Source: Acidobacteriota bacterium
GTDB lineage: Bacteria > Acidobacteriota > Terriglobia > Terriglobales > Acidobacteriaceae
Direction of reading: 5' to 3'
Assembly: GCA_018268855.1 (NCBI GenBank)
Contig: JAFDVR010000001.1
Location: forward strand, 18,652 to 82,651
Length of the DNA stretch: 64,000 nt
The position numbers and the translations under genes are program-made. Positions 9,016 through 17,647 of the stretch are shown here, piece by piece; position 1 is the first letter of the stretch, and each line of letters opens with the position of its first letter. A model generated the notes under the pieces. The model was not told the origin of the DNA. It saw only the letters and a list, made by a program, of their open reading frames with translations, and searched no databases.

Positions 9016-11009
9016 TGCTGCCGGCCTGCTCTCTGCGTTCCGCGCAGAAGCTCTGCGGCCGTGGTGAGAAGCTTGTTCTGGTCGAAATCGCTCTTCACGA
9101 TGTACTCCGATGCGCCGAGACTCAAGCCACGCTCGCGGTCGCCGGGAAGATTGCGCGACGTAATCATCACCACTGGAACATGCTGCAACTGCATTTCGCC
9201 GCGCGTTCTGCGAAGAAACTCAAACCCATCCATCCCCGGCATCTCCACGTCCACAAAGAAAACGCCGTACTGCCTCGCCCGCGCTTTCTCCAAACCAACC
9301 TCCGCGTTGATGGCCGTGTCCGCCTCATACCCTGCGCTGGTCAAAATGTTTGCGATCAGCGTGCGCGAGGTCAGCGAATCGTCGATGACAAGCACGGGAA
9401 GCGTGGGCGTCTCCTCCATGGGTGTCGTCCTGCTGTTGGCAATCGCATCGTGGCGCAGGCGCATGGGGTCCAGCACAAGACGCGCTCGGCCTTCTTCATC
9501 CACGTACGTTCCCATGATCCAGTTGGCGGTCTGCCAGCGCTCCGGCGTTGGCTCAATCACAAGGTCCTCCACGCGCACAATCCTGTCTACGCCCAGCCCC
9601 ACGCGGCCTGCGGGAGACTTTACCTCCAGCGCGATCTTTCCTTCGCCATAGCGAGGCAAGCCCAGCAGCGGGCCGCAGTCCAGCACGTTCGTATCGGGAG
9701 ATGGTTCCGTTGCCGGGAGCATGCCTGTTCGATGCCCGGCAATCTGCTTTGTTTGCTCCACGGCAGCAAGAGGAACGGCAAATGGATGCCCCGCAATCTC
9801 CAGCACAATGCACTTCAGCGCCAGCAGGCTCTCCGGCACGCGCAGCGTAACGGTAGTCCCCTCGCCAGGCTGGCTTTCAATCAGCACATCGCCGCCCACA
9901 CGGCGGGCACGGGCACGGGCAACATCCAGCCCAATGCCACGTCCGGCCAGCGTTCCCGCCGCGGCCTGCGTGGTTACGCCGGGACGCGCCAGCATGTCCA
10001 GCAGATAAGCGCGTGACGCTTTCTTCGCATCTTCCGGCTCCATCCATCTACGCGCAACAGCCTCTGCGCGCAGATGCTCTACGTCAATGCCGGTGCCATT
10101 GTCTCGTACAAAAAATCGCAGATGCGATCCCTCGCGGCGAAGGCCGATCTCAATCCGGCCACCCGTCTGCTTCTGCCGCAAACCATGCACCACCGCATTG
10201 CGGGCCATGTGGCTAAGCGCCTCTTCAGCATTTGCGAGCAGATGGATGTCCACCCGCTCATCGCCTCCGCTGACGACAGACTCCATCGCAAGTCCCATCT
10301 CTTCCGCGGCACGGCGCGCGGTCCTCTCCACGCGGAGCAACATCTCATGCGCCGGCGCAAGTCGCAGTGCGTGTGCAATTCTTTCCACCTCAGTAATCTG
10401 CCGCCGCAGACGCGTCCAGCAGTCGCCGCTCTCCGCCTGCAAACGGCGGCTCTGCATCGCTGCACGGTCCAGCGTCTCCTCCACCAGCGCGCGCGCTCCT
10501 GCACGAAGCTGGCGTGTGGCTTCATGAATGCTCTCGCGTTGCCGCGCAACGTCATCCATGGTGCCGCGCATCGATGTCAGCAACACCGTGCACTCCGACA
10601 GCGCAGAGAGCAGAGCGTCCGTCGCACTTACTTCTACACGAAGCGTCTCAGGCGCAGGCTCGGCCTTCGCGGATGGAGCGGAGATCGGTGACGTCGTTTG
10701 TTGTTCGCTGGCTTGAGGTGTTGCCTGCTGCACAGGACCTTCGATGCGCGTAGCAAGCTCGTCCACCAGCCGCGATGCTTCCGCCGTTTGCCTCGCCGCA
10801 AGAGCATCTTCCAGCACATGCGAGAGACGCGCGATCTCCGTCTCGCGAACAACATGCGCCGCGCCCTTCAGCGTGTGCGCAGCGCGGCCCATCTCCCGCC
10901 ACAGCTTCTCCGCCTGCTCCGCATCGGCCGCTGGCAGCGCACGCAGATCGGCAGTCAACCGCGCAATCAGTTCATTCGCTTCAATGCGAAAGTAGTCGCG
11001 TGTCTCCAT
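9012..11009 (-). CDS. cheA: CheA-type hybrid kinase (Hpt-HATPase-CheW-REC)
   Basis: Cytoplasmic chemotaxis kinase, 665 residues. An N-terminal Hpt domain has the phospho-His at H45 (AAHTLKGAAH). A Pro/Ala/Ser-rich linker is followed by a short helical dimerisation region. The HATPase has CheA-specific boxes (HMARNAVVHGL, VRDNGTGID, GRGIGLDVARARA), then a CheW-like regulatory domain (about 405-520) and a C-terminal receiver (PVLVIDDSLTSR, FFVDVEMPGMDG). The receiver fusion is typical of alternative (non-flagellar or FrzE-like) chemosensory systems and can act as phosphate sink or output. The start is preceded by a GAGAGG ribosome site. It overlaps cheB by four bases; a 173-bp gap separates it from the receptor gene upstream. 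A free-standing CheW is absent here. Confidence 0.93.
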   Translation of the reverse strand: METRDYFRIEANELIARLTADLRALPAADAEQAEKLWREMGRAAHTLKGAAHVVRETEIARLSHVLEDALAARQTAEASRLVDELATRIEGPVQQATPQASEQQTTSPISAPSAKAEPAPETLRVEVSATDALLSALSECTVLLTSMRGTMDDVARQRESIHEATRQLRAGARALVEETLDRAAMQSRRLQAESGDCWTRLRRQITEVERIAHALRLAPAHEMLLRVERTARRAAEEMGLAMESVVSGGDERVDIHLLANAEEALSHMARNAVVHGLRQKQTGGRIEIGLRREGSHLRFFVRDNGTGIDVEHLRAEAVARRWMEPEDAKKASRAYLLDMLARPGVTTQAAAGTLAGRGIGLDVARARARRVGGDVLIESQPGEGTTVTLRVPESLLALKCIVLEIAGHPFAVPLAAVEQTKQIAGHRTGMLPATEPSPDTNVLDCGPLLGLPRYGEGKIALEVKSPAGRVGLGVDRIVRVEDLVIEPTPERWQTANWIMGTYVDEEGRARLVLDPMRLRHDAIANSRTTPMEETPTLPVLVIDDSLTSRTLIANILTSAGYEADTAINAEVGLEKARARQYGVFFVDVEMPGMDGFEFLRRTRGEMQLQHVPVVMITSRNLPGDRERGLSLGASEYIVKSDFDQNKLLTTAAELLRGTQRAGRQQ

Positions 11010-11182
11010 CCGGCCTCTCGTCTCCCGTGATCATTTCCGTAGAGGTGTAACTCTCTTTCGATAGCCGTCATCCTGAGCCGTAGGCGAAGGATCTCTGTAT
11101 TTGGTCCGCATCAGAACTACATCTAAAGGAAAACTGTTCTAGCTCCCAAGGGGACTGGATGTTCGCCTTTACTCATCAAACA
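11010..11182. other. Intergenic gap between receptor and cheA, with a dispersed-repeat element
   Basis: 173 bases with no coding potential seen. They interrupt an otherwise tightly packed minus-strand cluster, so cheA could have its own promoter here. The gap contains the dispersed repeat listed separately. Confidence 0.6.
11067..11102. repeat. Dispersed-repeat-like element (GTCATCCTGAGC type)
   Basis: The stretch begins GTCATCCTGAGC, continues AGGCGAAGGATCTC and ends in TGTATTT. From general knowledge this is the form of an intergenic repeat common in acidobacterial and some other genomes (GTCATTCTGAGC...GCGAAG(A/G)ATC). Only one copy was noticed in this window, so the repeat nature rests on recall, not on copies seen here. 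Confidence 0.5.
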
Positions 11183-12646
11183 TCAATCTTTTTGTTGCTG
11201 TACCAGAGCTGCCATACGCGAAGAAAGACGAGCAAGTTCCGTGGCCGTCTCCGATGCCTGTGTCGTGCTCGCTTCCATCTCGCGGCTCACCTGCGCCACT
11301 GCGCTCACGGCCACGTTCACCTGTTCCACGGCCGTCGCCTGCTGCTTGGTGCTCAGCTCAATCTCGCGTGCTGCTTCGCTCGTGGTCTGCACCAGGTTCA
11401 TGATCTGGTCGAGCGACTCGGTCACCGCATCGAAGTCGCGCGTGCCTGCATCCACGGCCTTGGAGCCGGTTTCCGTCGCCATCACCGTACTGTTCACCGC
11501 GCCGCGTACTTCTTCCACCATGCCGCGCACCTCGCGCGCAGCGCCGCTCATGCGGTCGGCAAGATTGCGGATCTCCTCAGCCACCACACCAAACCGGCGG
11601 CCCGCTTCGCCAGCGCCCACGGCCTCAATGTTTGCATTGATCGCGAGGATGTTCGTCTGTTCTGCAAGCTCGTTGATGACTTCCGTCACGCCGCCAATCT
11701 GCTGCGAACGACGGCCAAGCTCGATCATGTGGTTCACCACCGCATCCACCTGGTTGCGAATCTCGCTCACAGAAGTACGCGCGCGCTGCATCATGCGGTC
11801 GCCCGTCTGCGCTGCCGTGGCTGTTTCGCCGCCAAACTCCGCAACGCGCTGCGCCGAACTCGCAATCTGGCGCGAGGTCGTGAGCAACTCTGTCATAGTC
11901 GTAGTGATTTCGCTCATGGCCGTTGCCTGCTCACGCGCCCCCGTGGCCTGCTGTGTGGCGGTGCTCTGCAACTCAGTGGACGAGCTTTGGATCTCGTGGA
12001 CTGCGGCAGCAATCTGACCAGTCAGGCGCTTATTAAGCCACCACGGCAGGATGAGAGCCACGATCACCACAATGGCTGCCGCTGCAATAAATAGATTGCG
12101 GAACATCACGGCCTGCCGCGTAGCCTCGCGCGTTGCGCGTTCCGTCGAGGCGGTTTCCACACGCACCAGGTTATCTACCGCACTCTCCAGGGCCAGCCGC
12201 TTGGGTTGTGCCACCGTGACCATGTAGCGCCCGATCTCCGGTAGCGAAGCGCTTCGCGCGTGCATCCCAATCATCTCGCGCAGAGAAATTTCCCACTCAT
12301 CATCCACCTGCTTGATGCGCTGAGCGAGATTCCTTGCCTCATCCGTCGTGGCCATGCGAATCATCTCGTCTTCCATCTCGTCCGCGTGCGATACGACGGC
12401 ATCCAGACGGGTAAGGTATGCCTGATCGCCGCTGATGATGTAGCCGCGCAAAGCTGCCGAACGCCGATACGTCAGCGCTTGAATAGCGAGCGCCTTCTGT
12501 ACGCTCTGCTCATTCACGTCGAGGACCTGATCCTTCGCCTGGACCGCATGCACCATGGCAAACACGCCGAAACCGGCGACAAGAACGGTCAACAAGCCGA
12601 TCGCGATAAAGCACTGCGCAAGACGGCGAGAAAATGTAATCTCCAT
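11183..12646 (-). CDS. Methyl-accepting chemotaxis protein without HAMP domain
   Basis: Inner-membrane chemoreceptor, about 487 residues. TM1 spans about 12-34, a roughly 150-residue helical periplasmic sensor (CHASE3/four-helix-bundle-like) follows, then TM2 about 185-205. The chain runs directly into the signalling coiled coil without a recognisable HAMP domain. The hairpin tip (about 331-348) reads QTNILAINANIEAVGAGE; the standard EAARAGE is changed to EAVGAGE, so the trimer-contact Arg equivalent to Tsr R388 is Gly. Of two adjacent ATGs the second (12646) is chosen because GAGGAG lies 5 bases from it but only 2 from the first. It is upstream of cheA on the same strand and presumably feeds that kinase. 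Ligand unknown. Confidence 0.92.
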   Translation of the reverse strand: MEITFSRRLAQCFIAIGLLTVLVAGFGVFAMVHAVQAKDQVLDVNEQSVQKALAIQALTYRRSAALRGYIISGDQAYLTRLDAVVSHADEMEDEMIRMATTDEARNLAQRIKQVDDEWEISLREMIGMHARSASLPEIGRYMVTVAQPKRLALESAVDNLVRVETASTERATREATRQAVMFRNLFIAAAAIVVIVALILPWWLNKRLTGQIAAAVHEIQSSSTELQSTATQQATGAREQATAMSEITTTMTELLTTSRQIASSAQRVAEFGGETATAAQTGDRMMQRARTSVSEIRNQVDAVVNHMIELGRRSQQIGGVTEVINELAEQTNILAINANIEAVGAGEAGRRFGVVAEEIRNLADRMSGAAREVRGMVEEVRGAVNSTVMATETGSKAVDAGTRDFDAVTESLDQIMNLVQTTSEAAREIELSTKQQATAVEQVNVAVSAVAQVSREMEASTTQASETATELARLSSRMAALVQQQKD

Positions 12647-12747
12647 CATTTCTCCTCAATGGAATAAAGCACGGTCCGACATGCGCCAGATCCACTCAAG
12701 CATCATCCCATGCAAAGGCACTCCAAGAATAGTGAAGAGAAACGGAC

Positions 12748-14823
12748 TCAGGCCCTTTGCCGTCCGCCAAGCTCCTTGAGAGCCGTAATAATGCGTTCGA
12801 TACTGGCCGCCACTTCCTCCTCGCGCAAAGTGCGGTCTCGAGCCTGCAGAACCACACGTAACAACAGTGAGTACTCCCCGATAGCAACCGCTTTGCCTTT
12901 GGCATCGCGATAAATCTCTCGCGGCTCGACGGAAGTCAACTCAGCGATGTGCAGATTATGTACCGCCGAATTGATTTGGTCCCAGGTAACGGTGTCCGCA
13001 AAAAAGAACGAGAGATCGCGTTCTACCGCCTGGAAACGCGAAGGCTCTCGCACCAGTGGCACACGCAGCGGAGAAGCAAGAAGCACTGCTGCATCCATCT
13101 CGCCCAGTACGATAGTTTCCCTGGCCTTTAGACGATCTGCGTACGCGGCATCTAATTCCCCAAACGCACCAAGCTCCTTGCTCTCGACAAGAACCCGGGC
13201 ACCACGTCCAGGTGCGATCCATGGAGGAAGACTGTCTGCACGGAATTCAACCGACTTGAGCTCAAATTGAGCGAGGAGCGCCTCGATGGTTCCTTTTACT
13301 TCAAAAAAGAGCCCATCCTTTGCAGAGACAATCGCGCTCGCCGCGGGGCTGCCATACGCACCCATTGAGAGCGACTGCGCCTCCTGCACCTGCTGCGTGT
13401 CTCCTGTAAATACAGCGCCCAGTTCGAATATGCGCGCCGTCCGCACATCGCGATGCATGTTTGCAGCGAGCATGGAAGCCGCCCCACTTAACAACGTAGG
13501 CCGCAACACCCCAGCTTCCGCATTGAGGGGATTGCCCATGGGTACAGCAGTGCGCTGCGCCGCGAACAACATTGCATCCTCTTCGGATGCGAAGGTGCTT
13601 CCGATGACTTCGTTCCATCCCATGGCGCGTAACGTGTTGCGGATAGTTTCTTCCTGTGCCCGGTGTGGCAGGGAATCTACGCCACCGGAGAAGCCTGGCA
13701 GGGTGTCTGCGAAGCGGTTGTAGCCGTAGACGCGTGCAACCTCTTCAATCAGGTCGATCTCGCGTTCCAGATCGAGCCGCCAGCTTGGAAGCTTTACTTC
13801 ATAACAGCCGACTTCGCTGGCCGGATGAAGGCTGCAACCAAGCGCCTCAAGATATTGCTCAATGAGCACGGGCGATATCTCGCCACCGTCGAGCGTGGTG
13901 CCAAGCAAACGCTGCACTGTAGGTGAAGAGAGTGCAATTCGAGGGCGATTTGCCGTTTTTGCTTCGACTTCTGGGATGACCACATCGGTCATCGGTCCGT
14001 CGGGCGTGCCACTGCAGAGTTCTACCAGCTTGTGTGTAACGTAACGATTTGCGACAGGTGCGGCGGCGAAGTCTGCACCGCGTTCGAAGCGATGGCTGGC
14101 GTCGGTATGCAGGCCGTGGCAGCGGGAGGAGCGGCGAATCGCGGCTGGATCGAACCACGCAGCTTCGACGAGGATATTCTTCGTCGTATCAGTGACGCGC
14201 GAATCCCATCCCCCCATCACACCGGCGAGTGCGAGCGCTTTCTTCTCGTCGGCGACGACGAGATCATCTGCTGTGAGTGTCTTCTCAGAACCATCGAGCA
14301 GGCGCAACTTTTCGCCTTCACGCGCTCGCCGGACAACGATGCTGCCCTCGAGCGTGTCGAGATCGAAGACGTGCGTGGGATGCCCCATCGCAAGCCAGGT
14401 GTAGTTTGTGATGTCGACTGCGTTGGAGATTGGCTTCTGCCCGAGTTGTGCGAAGCGTTCTGCAATTATTCCGGTAGAAGGAGCAATGGTGACGTTGCGT
14501 ACGATCTGTGCGGTGAAGCGTCCGCACAGATCTGCAGCTTCAATACGCACTGGATACCCCGCGCCCACATTCGCCGGAGCACATTCGTCATCCAGCTTGC
14601 GCAAAGGAATGTTGTAGATTGCAGCGGCTTCGCGCGCGACACCGTAGTGGTTCATCGCATCCACGCGATTGGTGGTGATGTCCATCTCGAACAGATGGCC
14701 ACCTGCGACTTCATGCACGCCTTCGACGGCGATGCCGCGGAGGGTGAGGTCTTCGGCTAATTGCCGGTCGGAGACTTCTAGAGCCGGAAGGTATTCGCGG
14801 AGCCAATGGGTCAAAATGTTCAT
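12748..14823 (-). CDS. pheT: Phenylalanyl-tRNA synthetase beta subunit (short form)
   Basis: Beta chain of the alpha2-beta2 enzyme that charges tRNA-Phe. It is 691 residues against about 800 in most bacteria. The B1 start MNILTHWLREYLPALEV is normal, but EGVHEVAGGHLFEMDITTNR runs straight into the B1/B3 continuation: the EMAP/OB-fold tRNA-binding insert (B2, about 110 residues) is missing. The B3-B4 editing region (YTWLAMGHPTHVFD, ALAGVMGGWDS), B5, catalytic-like core (ASHRFERGAD) and a C-terminal FDX-ACB domain (PSRFQAVERDLSFFF) are present. It overlaps the end of pheS by four bases (ATGA), the usual pheST order. Confidence 0.96.
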   Translation of the reverse strand: MNILTHWLREYLPALEVSDRQLAEDLTLRGIAVEGVHEVAGGHLFEMDITTNRVDAMNHYGVAREAAAIYNIPLRKLDDECAPANVGAGYPVRIEAADLCGRFTAQIVRNVTIAPSTGIIAERFAQLGQKPISNAVDITNYTWLAMGHPTHVFDLDTLEGSIVVRRAREGEKLRLLDGSEKTLTADDLVVADEKKALALAGVMGGWDSRVTDTTKNILVEAAWFDPAAIRRSSRCHGLHTDASHRFERGADFAAAPVANRYVTHKLVELCSGTPDGPMTDVVIPEVEAKTANRPRIALSSPTVQRLLGTTLDGGEISPVLIEQYLEALGCSLHPASEVGCYEVKLPSWRLDLEREIDLIEEVARVYGYNRFADTLPGFSGGVDSLPHRAQEETIRNTLRAMGWNEVIGSTFASEEDAMLFAAQRTAVPMGNPLNAEAGVLRPTLLSGAASMLAANMHRDVRTARIFELGAVFTGDTQQVQEAQSLSMGAYGSPAASAIVSAKDGLFFEVKGTIEALLAQFELKSVEFRADSLPPWIAPGRGARVLVESKELGAFGELDAAYADRLKARETIVLGEMDAAVLLASPLRVPLVREPSRFQAVERDLSFFFADTVTWDQINSAVHNLHIAELTSVEPREIYRDAKGKAVAIGEYSLLLRVVLQARDRTLREEEVAASIERIITALKELGGRQRA

Positions 14824-15926
14824 GCGAATTGCTCCAAAAACCGCAAATCTCCCGAATAAAACAAACCAATATCGCTGATGCCGTACAGCATCATGGCAAT
14901 GCGTTCGACACCCATGCCGAAGGCGAAGCCGCTGATATTAGAGCCGTATGCCGGTTCGCGGCCGAGCTCGATGCGGCGCTGGTCGACGGCGGCGAAGACA
15001 GCGGGGTCTACCATGCCGCAGCCGAGCAATTCGATCCAGCCGGAGTGCTTGCATTTGCGGCAGCCTTTGCCTCCGCAGAAGATGCAGGAGATCTGCACGT
15101 CAGCGCTGGGTTCGGTGAATGGAAAGAAGGACGGGAAGAAGCGTGTCTTCACAGCTGAGCCGAAGAGTGATTTCATCGCGTGGTCGAGCGTTCCCTTCAG
15201 GTCGCTGAAGGTGATGTTGGTATCTACGCAAAGACCTTCCACCTGATGGAAGATGGGCGAATGCGTAGCATCGGACTCGTCGTTGCGGTGTACTTTGCCG
15301 GGGATGACGAGACGCAGCGGCGGTTCCTGCGCGATCATGCTGCGAATCTGCACGGGCGAAGTGTGCGTGCGCATCAGCAGGCGTTCGCGACCGGGTTTCT
15401 TCTCCTGATCGGCGATGACGAGCGTGTCCTGTGTATCGCGCGCGGGATGGTTCGGCGGGAAGTTGAGCGCCTCAAAGTTATAGAAGTCGGTTTCCACTTC
15501 GGGGCCGATGCCGACGGAGTAACCCAGTGCTTCGAACACAGCCACCACTTCACGCATGGTACGCGTGAGTGGATGCTCCACACCCGCGGCGCGACGGATG
15601 CCAGGGAGAGTGATATCGAGTCCCGGTCCAGCGCTTGTGGAAGCCTGATGGCCACTCTCGAGAGCGGCTTCGATGGCAGTCTTGAGTTGGTTGAACCGCT
15701 GACCGAGCGCCTTCTTTGCTTCGACTGGAGCGGTCTTCAACCACGCGTCGCTGATGAGTTTGAGGCGGCCCTGTTTGCGTCCGAGCCATGCAAGGCGAAA
15801 GTTCTCGCGCGCCTCATCCGTCGATAGTGCGGCCGCACCGGCCCGCACCTGTTTCTGAAGTGCGGCAAAGGCCTGGTCAAGCGTGGCGTCATCGTGGCCG
15901 CTCAGTTGCGGAATCTGTTCACTCAT
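14820..15926 (-). CDS. pheS: Phenylalanyl-tRNA synthetase alpha subunit
   Basis: Catalytic alpha subunit, 368 residues, close to the family's usual 330-370. An N-terminal coiled-coil tRNA-binding arm (about 1-95) is followed by the class II core: motif 2 (HRNDESDATHSPIFHQVEGL) and motif 3 (FAFGMGVERIAMMLYG). It also has the substrate loop TSPVQIR and FPSFFPFTEPSADVQ, typical of PheS. The FCGGKGCRKCKHSGW region carries four Cys residues and resembles the Cys-rich insert present in some PheS proteins; zinc binding is possible. First gene of the pheST pair; no clear ribosome site was seen before the ATG. Confidence 0.97.
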   Translation of the reverse strand: MSEQIPQLSGHDDATLDQAFAALQKQVRAGAAALSTDEARENFRLAWLGRKQGRLKLISDAWLKTAPVEAKKALGQRFNQLKTAIEAALESGHQASTSAGPGLDITLPGIRRAAGVEHPLTRTMREVVAVFEALGYSVGIGPEVETDFYNFEALNFPPNHPARDTQDTLVIADQEKKPGRERLLMRTHTSPVQIRSMIAQEPPLRLVIPGKVHRNDESDATHSPIFHQVEGLCVDTNITFSDLKGTLDHAMKSLFGSAVKTRFFPSFFPFTEPSADVQISCIFCGGKGCRKCKHSGWIELLGCGMVDPAVFAAVDQRRIELGREPAYGSNISGFAFGMGVERIAMMLYGISDIGLFYSGDLRFLEQFA

Positions 15927-15952
15927 GAGTATGTATTCAGTTTATCGGAGCT

Positions 15953-17464
15953 TCAGAGAGCCCACCACACCACGAACGCCGCCATCGCTCCCAAAATCCA
16001 GCTTCGCTTATCTAAGATGGCGTAGACGACGGGATCTTCGTGCATTTCCCCGCGGCTCGTAGTCATCCAGATACGGCTAATCCACAGCAACAGAACAGGT
16101 GCCAGCAGCCACAGGCGTGTCGCATGTCGATAGAGTTGCACGTTATCGGGCGTGGAGATGTACATCGTCAGCACCACAACACCTGCATATCCAGCAGCTG
16201 TGCCAAAGGAGCGTATCTGCTCCAGATCTTCCACATGATAGCCACGCCCGGATGGCTTCTCGATATTGCGCTCCGCCATCATGTACAACTCGCTGAAACG
16301 TTTGACGAATGCCAGCGAAAGAAAGAAAAAGATGGAAAACGCGGCGAGCCATGGGGAAACGACTACGTCCGTAGCATTTGCGCCCGCAACAATACGGACG
16401 GTATATAACCCGCTGAGAACAAGCACATCCACCAGCATCATGCGTTTCAAGCGGATGGAGTAAGCCAACGTGCTGACCGTATACACGGTCAGCCACAACA
16501 AAAACGGATAATGCGGATCAAGAATTTCTTTTGCGCCGTCTACCCCGGGCAGGGAGCGGTAAATGTACGGCAACGCGACTGCTAAGGCAATCGCAATGGC
16601 GAGAAAAACCGCAATGATTGCCACACCGGTAATCGGAGAAAGATCGCCGGACGCGAAGGCACGGCGGTTTTTGCGTGGATGGCGACGGTCTGCCTCTATA
16701 TCGAGCAGATCGTTAATGATGTATGTCGCTGAGGCGCAGAACGAAATACTGAAAAAAGCAGTGATGGCCGCCACAATCCGGTTCGGTGTGAGCATGTGCG
16801 CCAAACATAGCGGCACAAAAATTAAAATGTTTTTCGCCCACTGGTGAAGCCGGACCGCTTTGATAAATGCCTTTAAGCGATGCGAACGGTCGAGGAAATG
16901 TCGCGCCGGCTGCACCTTGTCATTGCGCAGAGCACGCAATAAACGCCAGTGCGGGTTTGCCACCATAGGGGACACACTGCGGCCCAGCAATGCACGGTCC
17001 GGCATAGCATTGCCGATGTACGTGAAACCGTCTGGAAACCTTTCTTCAAAGGCTGCCAGTTTGTTCGCACCCGCAAGATTCAAGGTACCGTCGGAGGCAA
17101 GCACGCCCTCGAAAATTCCCAGGTAATTGGCTATACGGGTCGCCAGGCCTGTGTCCGCCGCGGTAGCAAGAAAAATGCGCCGGCCAGCAGCATATTCCTC
17201 TTTCAGATAGTCAAGAAGGGGCTGGTTATAAGGCAGATGTTCCACATCTAACTCGATGCGACGTGTCAATTCGCGCTTAAGTCTGGCCTTTCCGCCAGCA
17301 ACCCACGTCGGCCACTGAAGAGGCGATAGCGGTTCTTTGCGCCAAAGGGCCATGGCGGAATCGAGCAGTGTGTCACTTTTGACGAGGGTGCCGTCCAAGT
17401 CAACACATAATGGAACGCCTGAGGCGCCGCTCTGCTGCATTTCTTCCTTCAGCCACTCCGACAT
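15953..17464 (-). CDS. HAD hydrolase-UbiA prenyltransferase fusion
   Basis: About 503 residues. The N-terminal 200 residues form a HAD-type phosphatase domain (motif I CVDLDGTLVKSDTLL near residue 20). The rest is a polytopic UbiA prenyltransferase with about eight or nine membrane segments and the Mg-diphosphate motif NDLLDIEADRRHPRKNRR. The motif context (HQWAKNILIFVPL, DxxHPxKxxR) resembles the decaprenylphosphoryl-ribose-5-phosphate synthase branch, which attaches a phosphosugar to a polyprenyl phosphate; the fused phosphatase could remove the 5-phosphate from the product, which is inference. The ATG at 17464 is chosen; a GTG two codons upstream (17470) is an alternative start. It lies 26 bases downstream of pheS on the same strand numbering but is transcribed towards lower coordinates before it, so an own promoter in the 177-bp divergent gap is likely. 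Confidence 0.85.
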   Translation of the reverse strand: MSEWLKEEMQQSGASGVPLCVDLDGTLVKSDTLLDSAMALWRKEPLSPLQWPTWVAGGKARLKRELTRRIELDVEHLPYNQPLLDYLKEEYAAGRRIFLATAADTGLATRIANYLGIFEGVLASDGTLNLAGANKLAAFEERFPDGFTYIGNAMPDRALLGRSVSPMVANPHWRLLRALRNDKVQPARHFLDRSHRLKAFIKAVRLHQWAKNILIFVPLCLAHMLTPNRIVAAITAFFSISFCASATYIINDLLDIEADRRHPRKNRRAFASGDLSPITGVAIIAVFLAIAIALAVALPYIYRSLPGVDGAKEILDPHYPFLLWLTVYTVSTLAYSIRLKRMMLVDVLVLSGLYTVRIVAGANATDVVVSPWLAAFSIFFFLSLAFVKRFSELYMMAERNIEKPSGRGYHVEDLEQIRSFGTAAGYAGVVVLTMYISTPDNVQLYRHATRLWLLAPVLLLWISRIWMTTSRGEMHEDPVVYAILDKRSWILGAMAAFVVWWAL

Positions 17465-17647
17465 GCCCACCCCGTTTCTCGAATTATAGGCAACTGCCTG
17501 AAATCATTCGATGAACGGTCGAAACTTAGAGGACGGCATATCCGTCTCTCATTTATCTTGGCTGTGGTGTGAAAGTCTGCATTTTCTCTAATCCTGCAGA
17601 TTTTCACTGACCACGATCCAGCAAGAAGGACGGTTACGCAAACCCCT

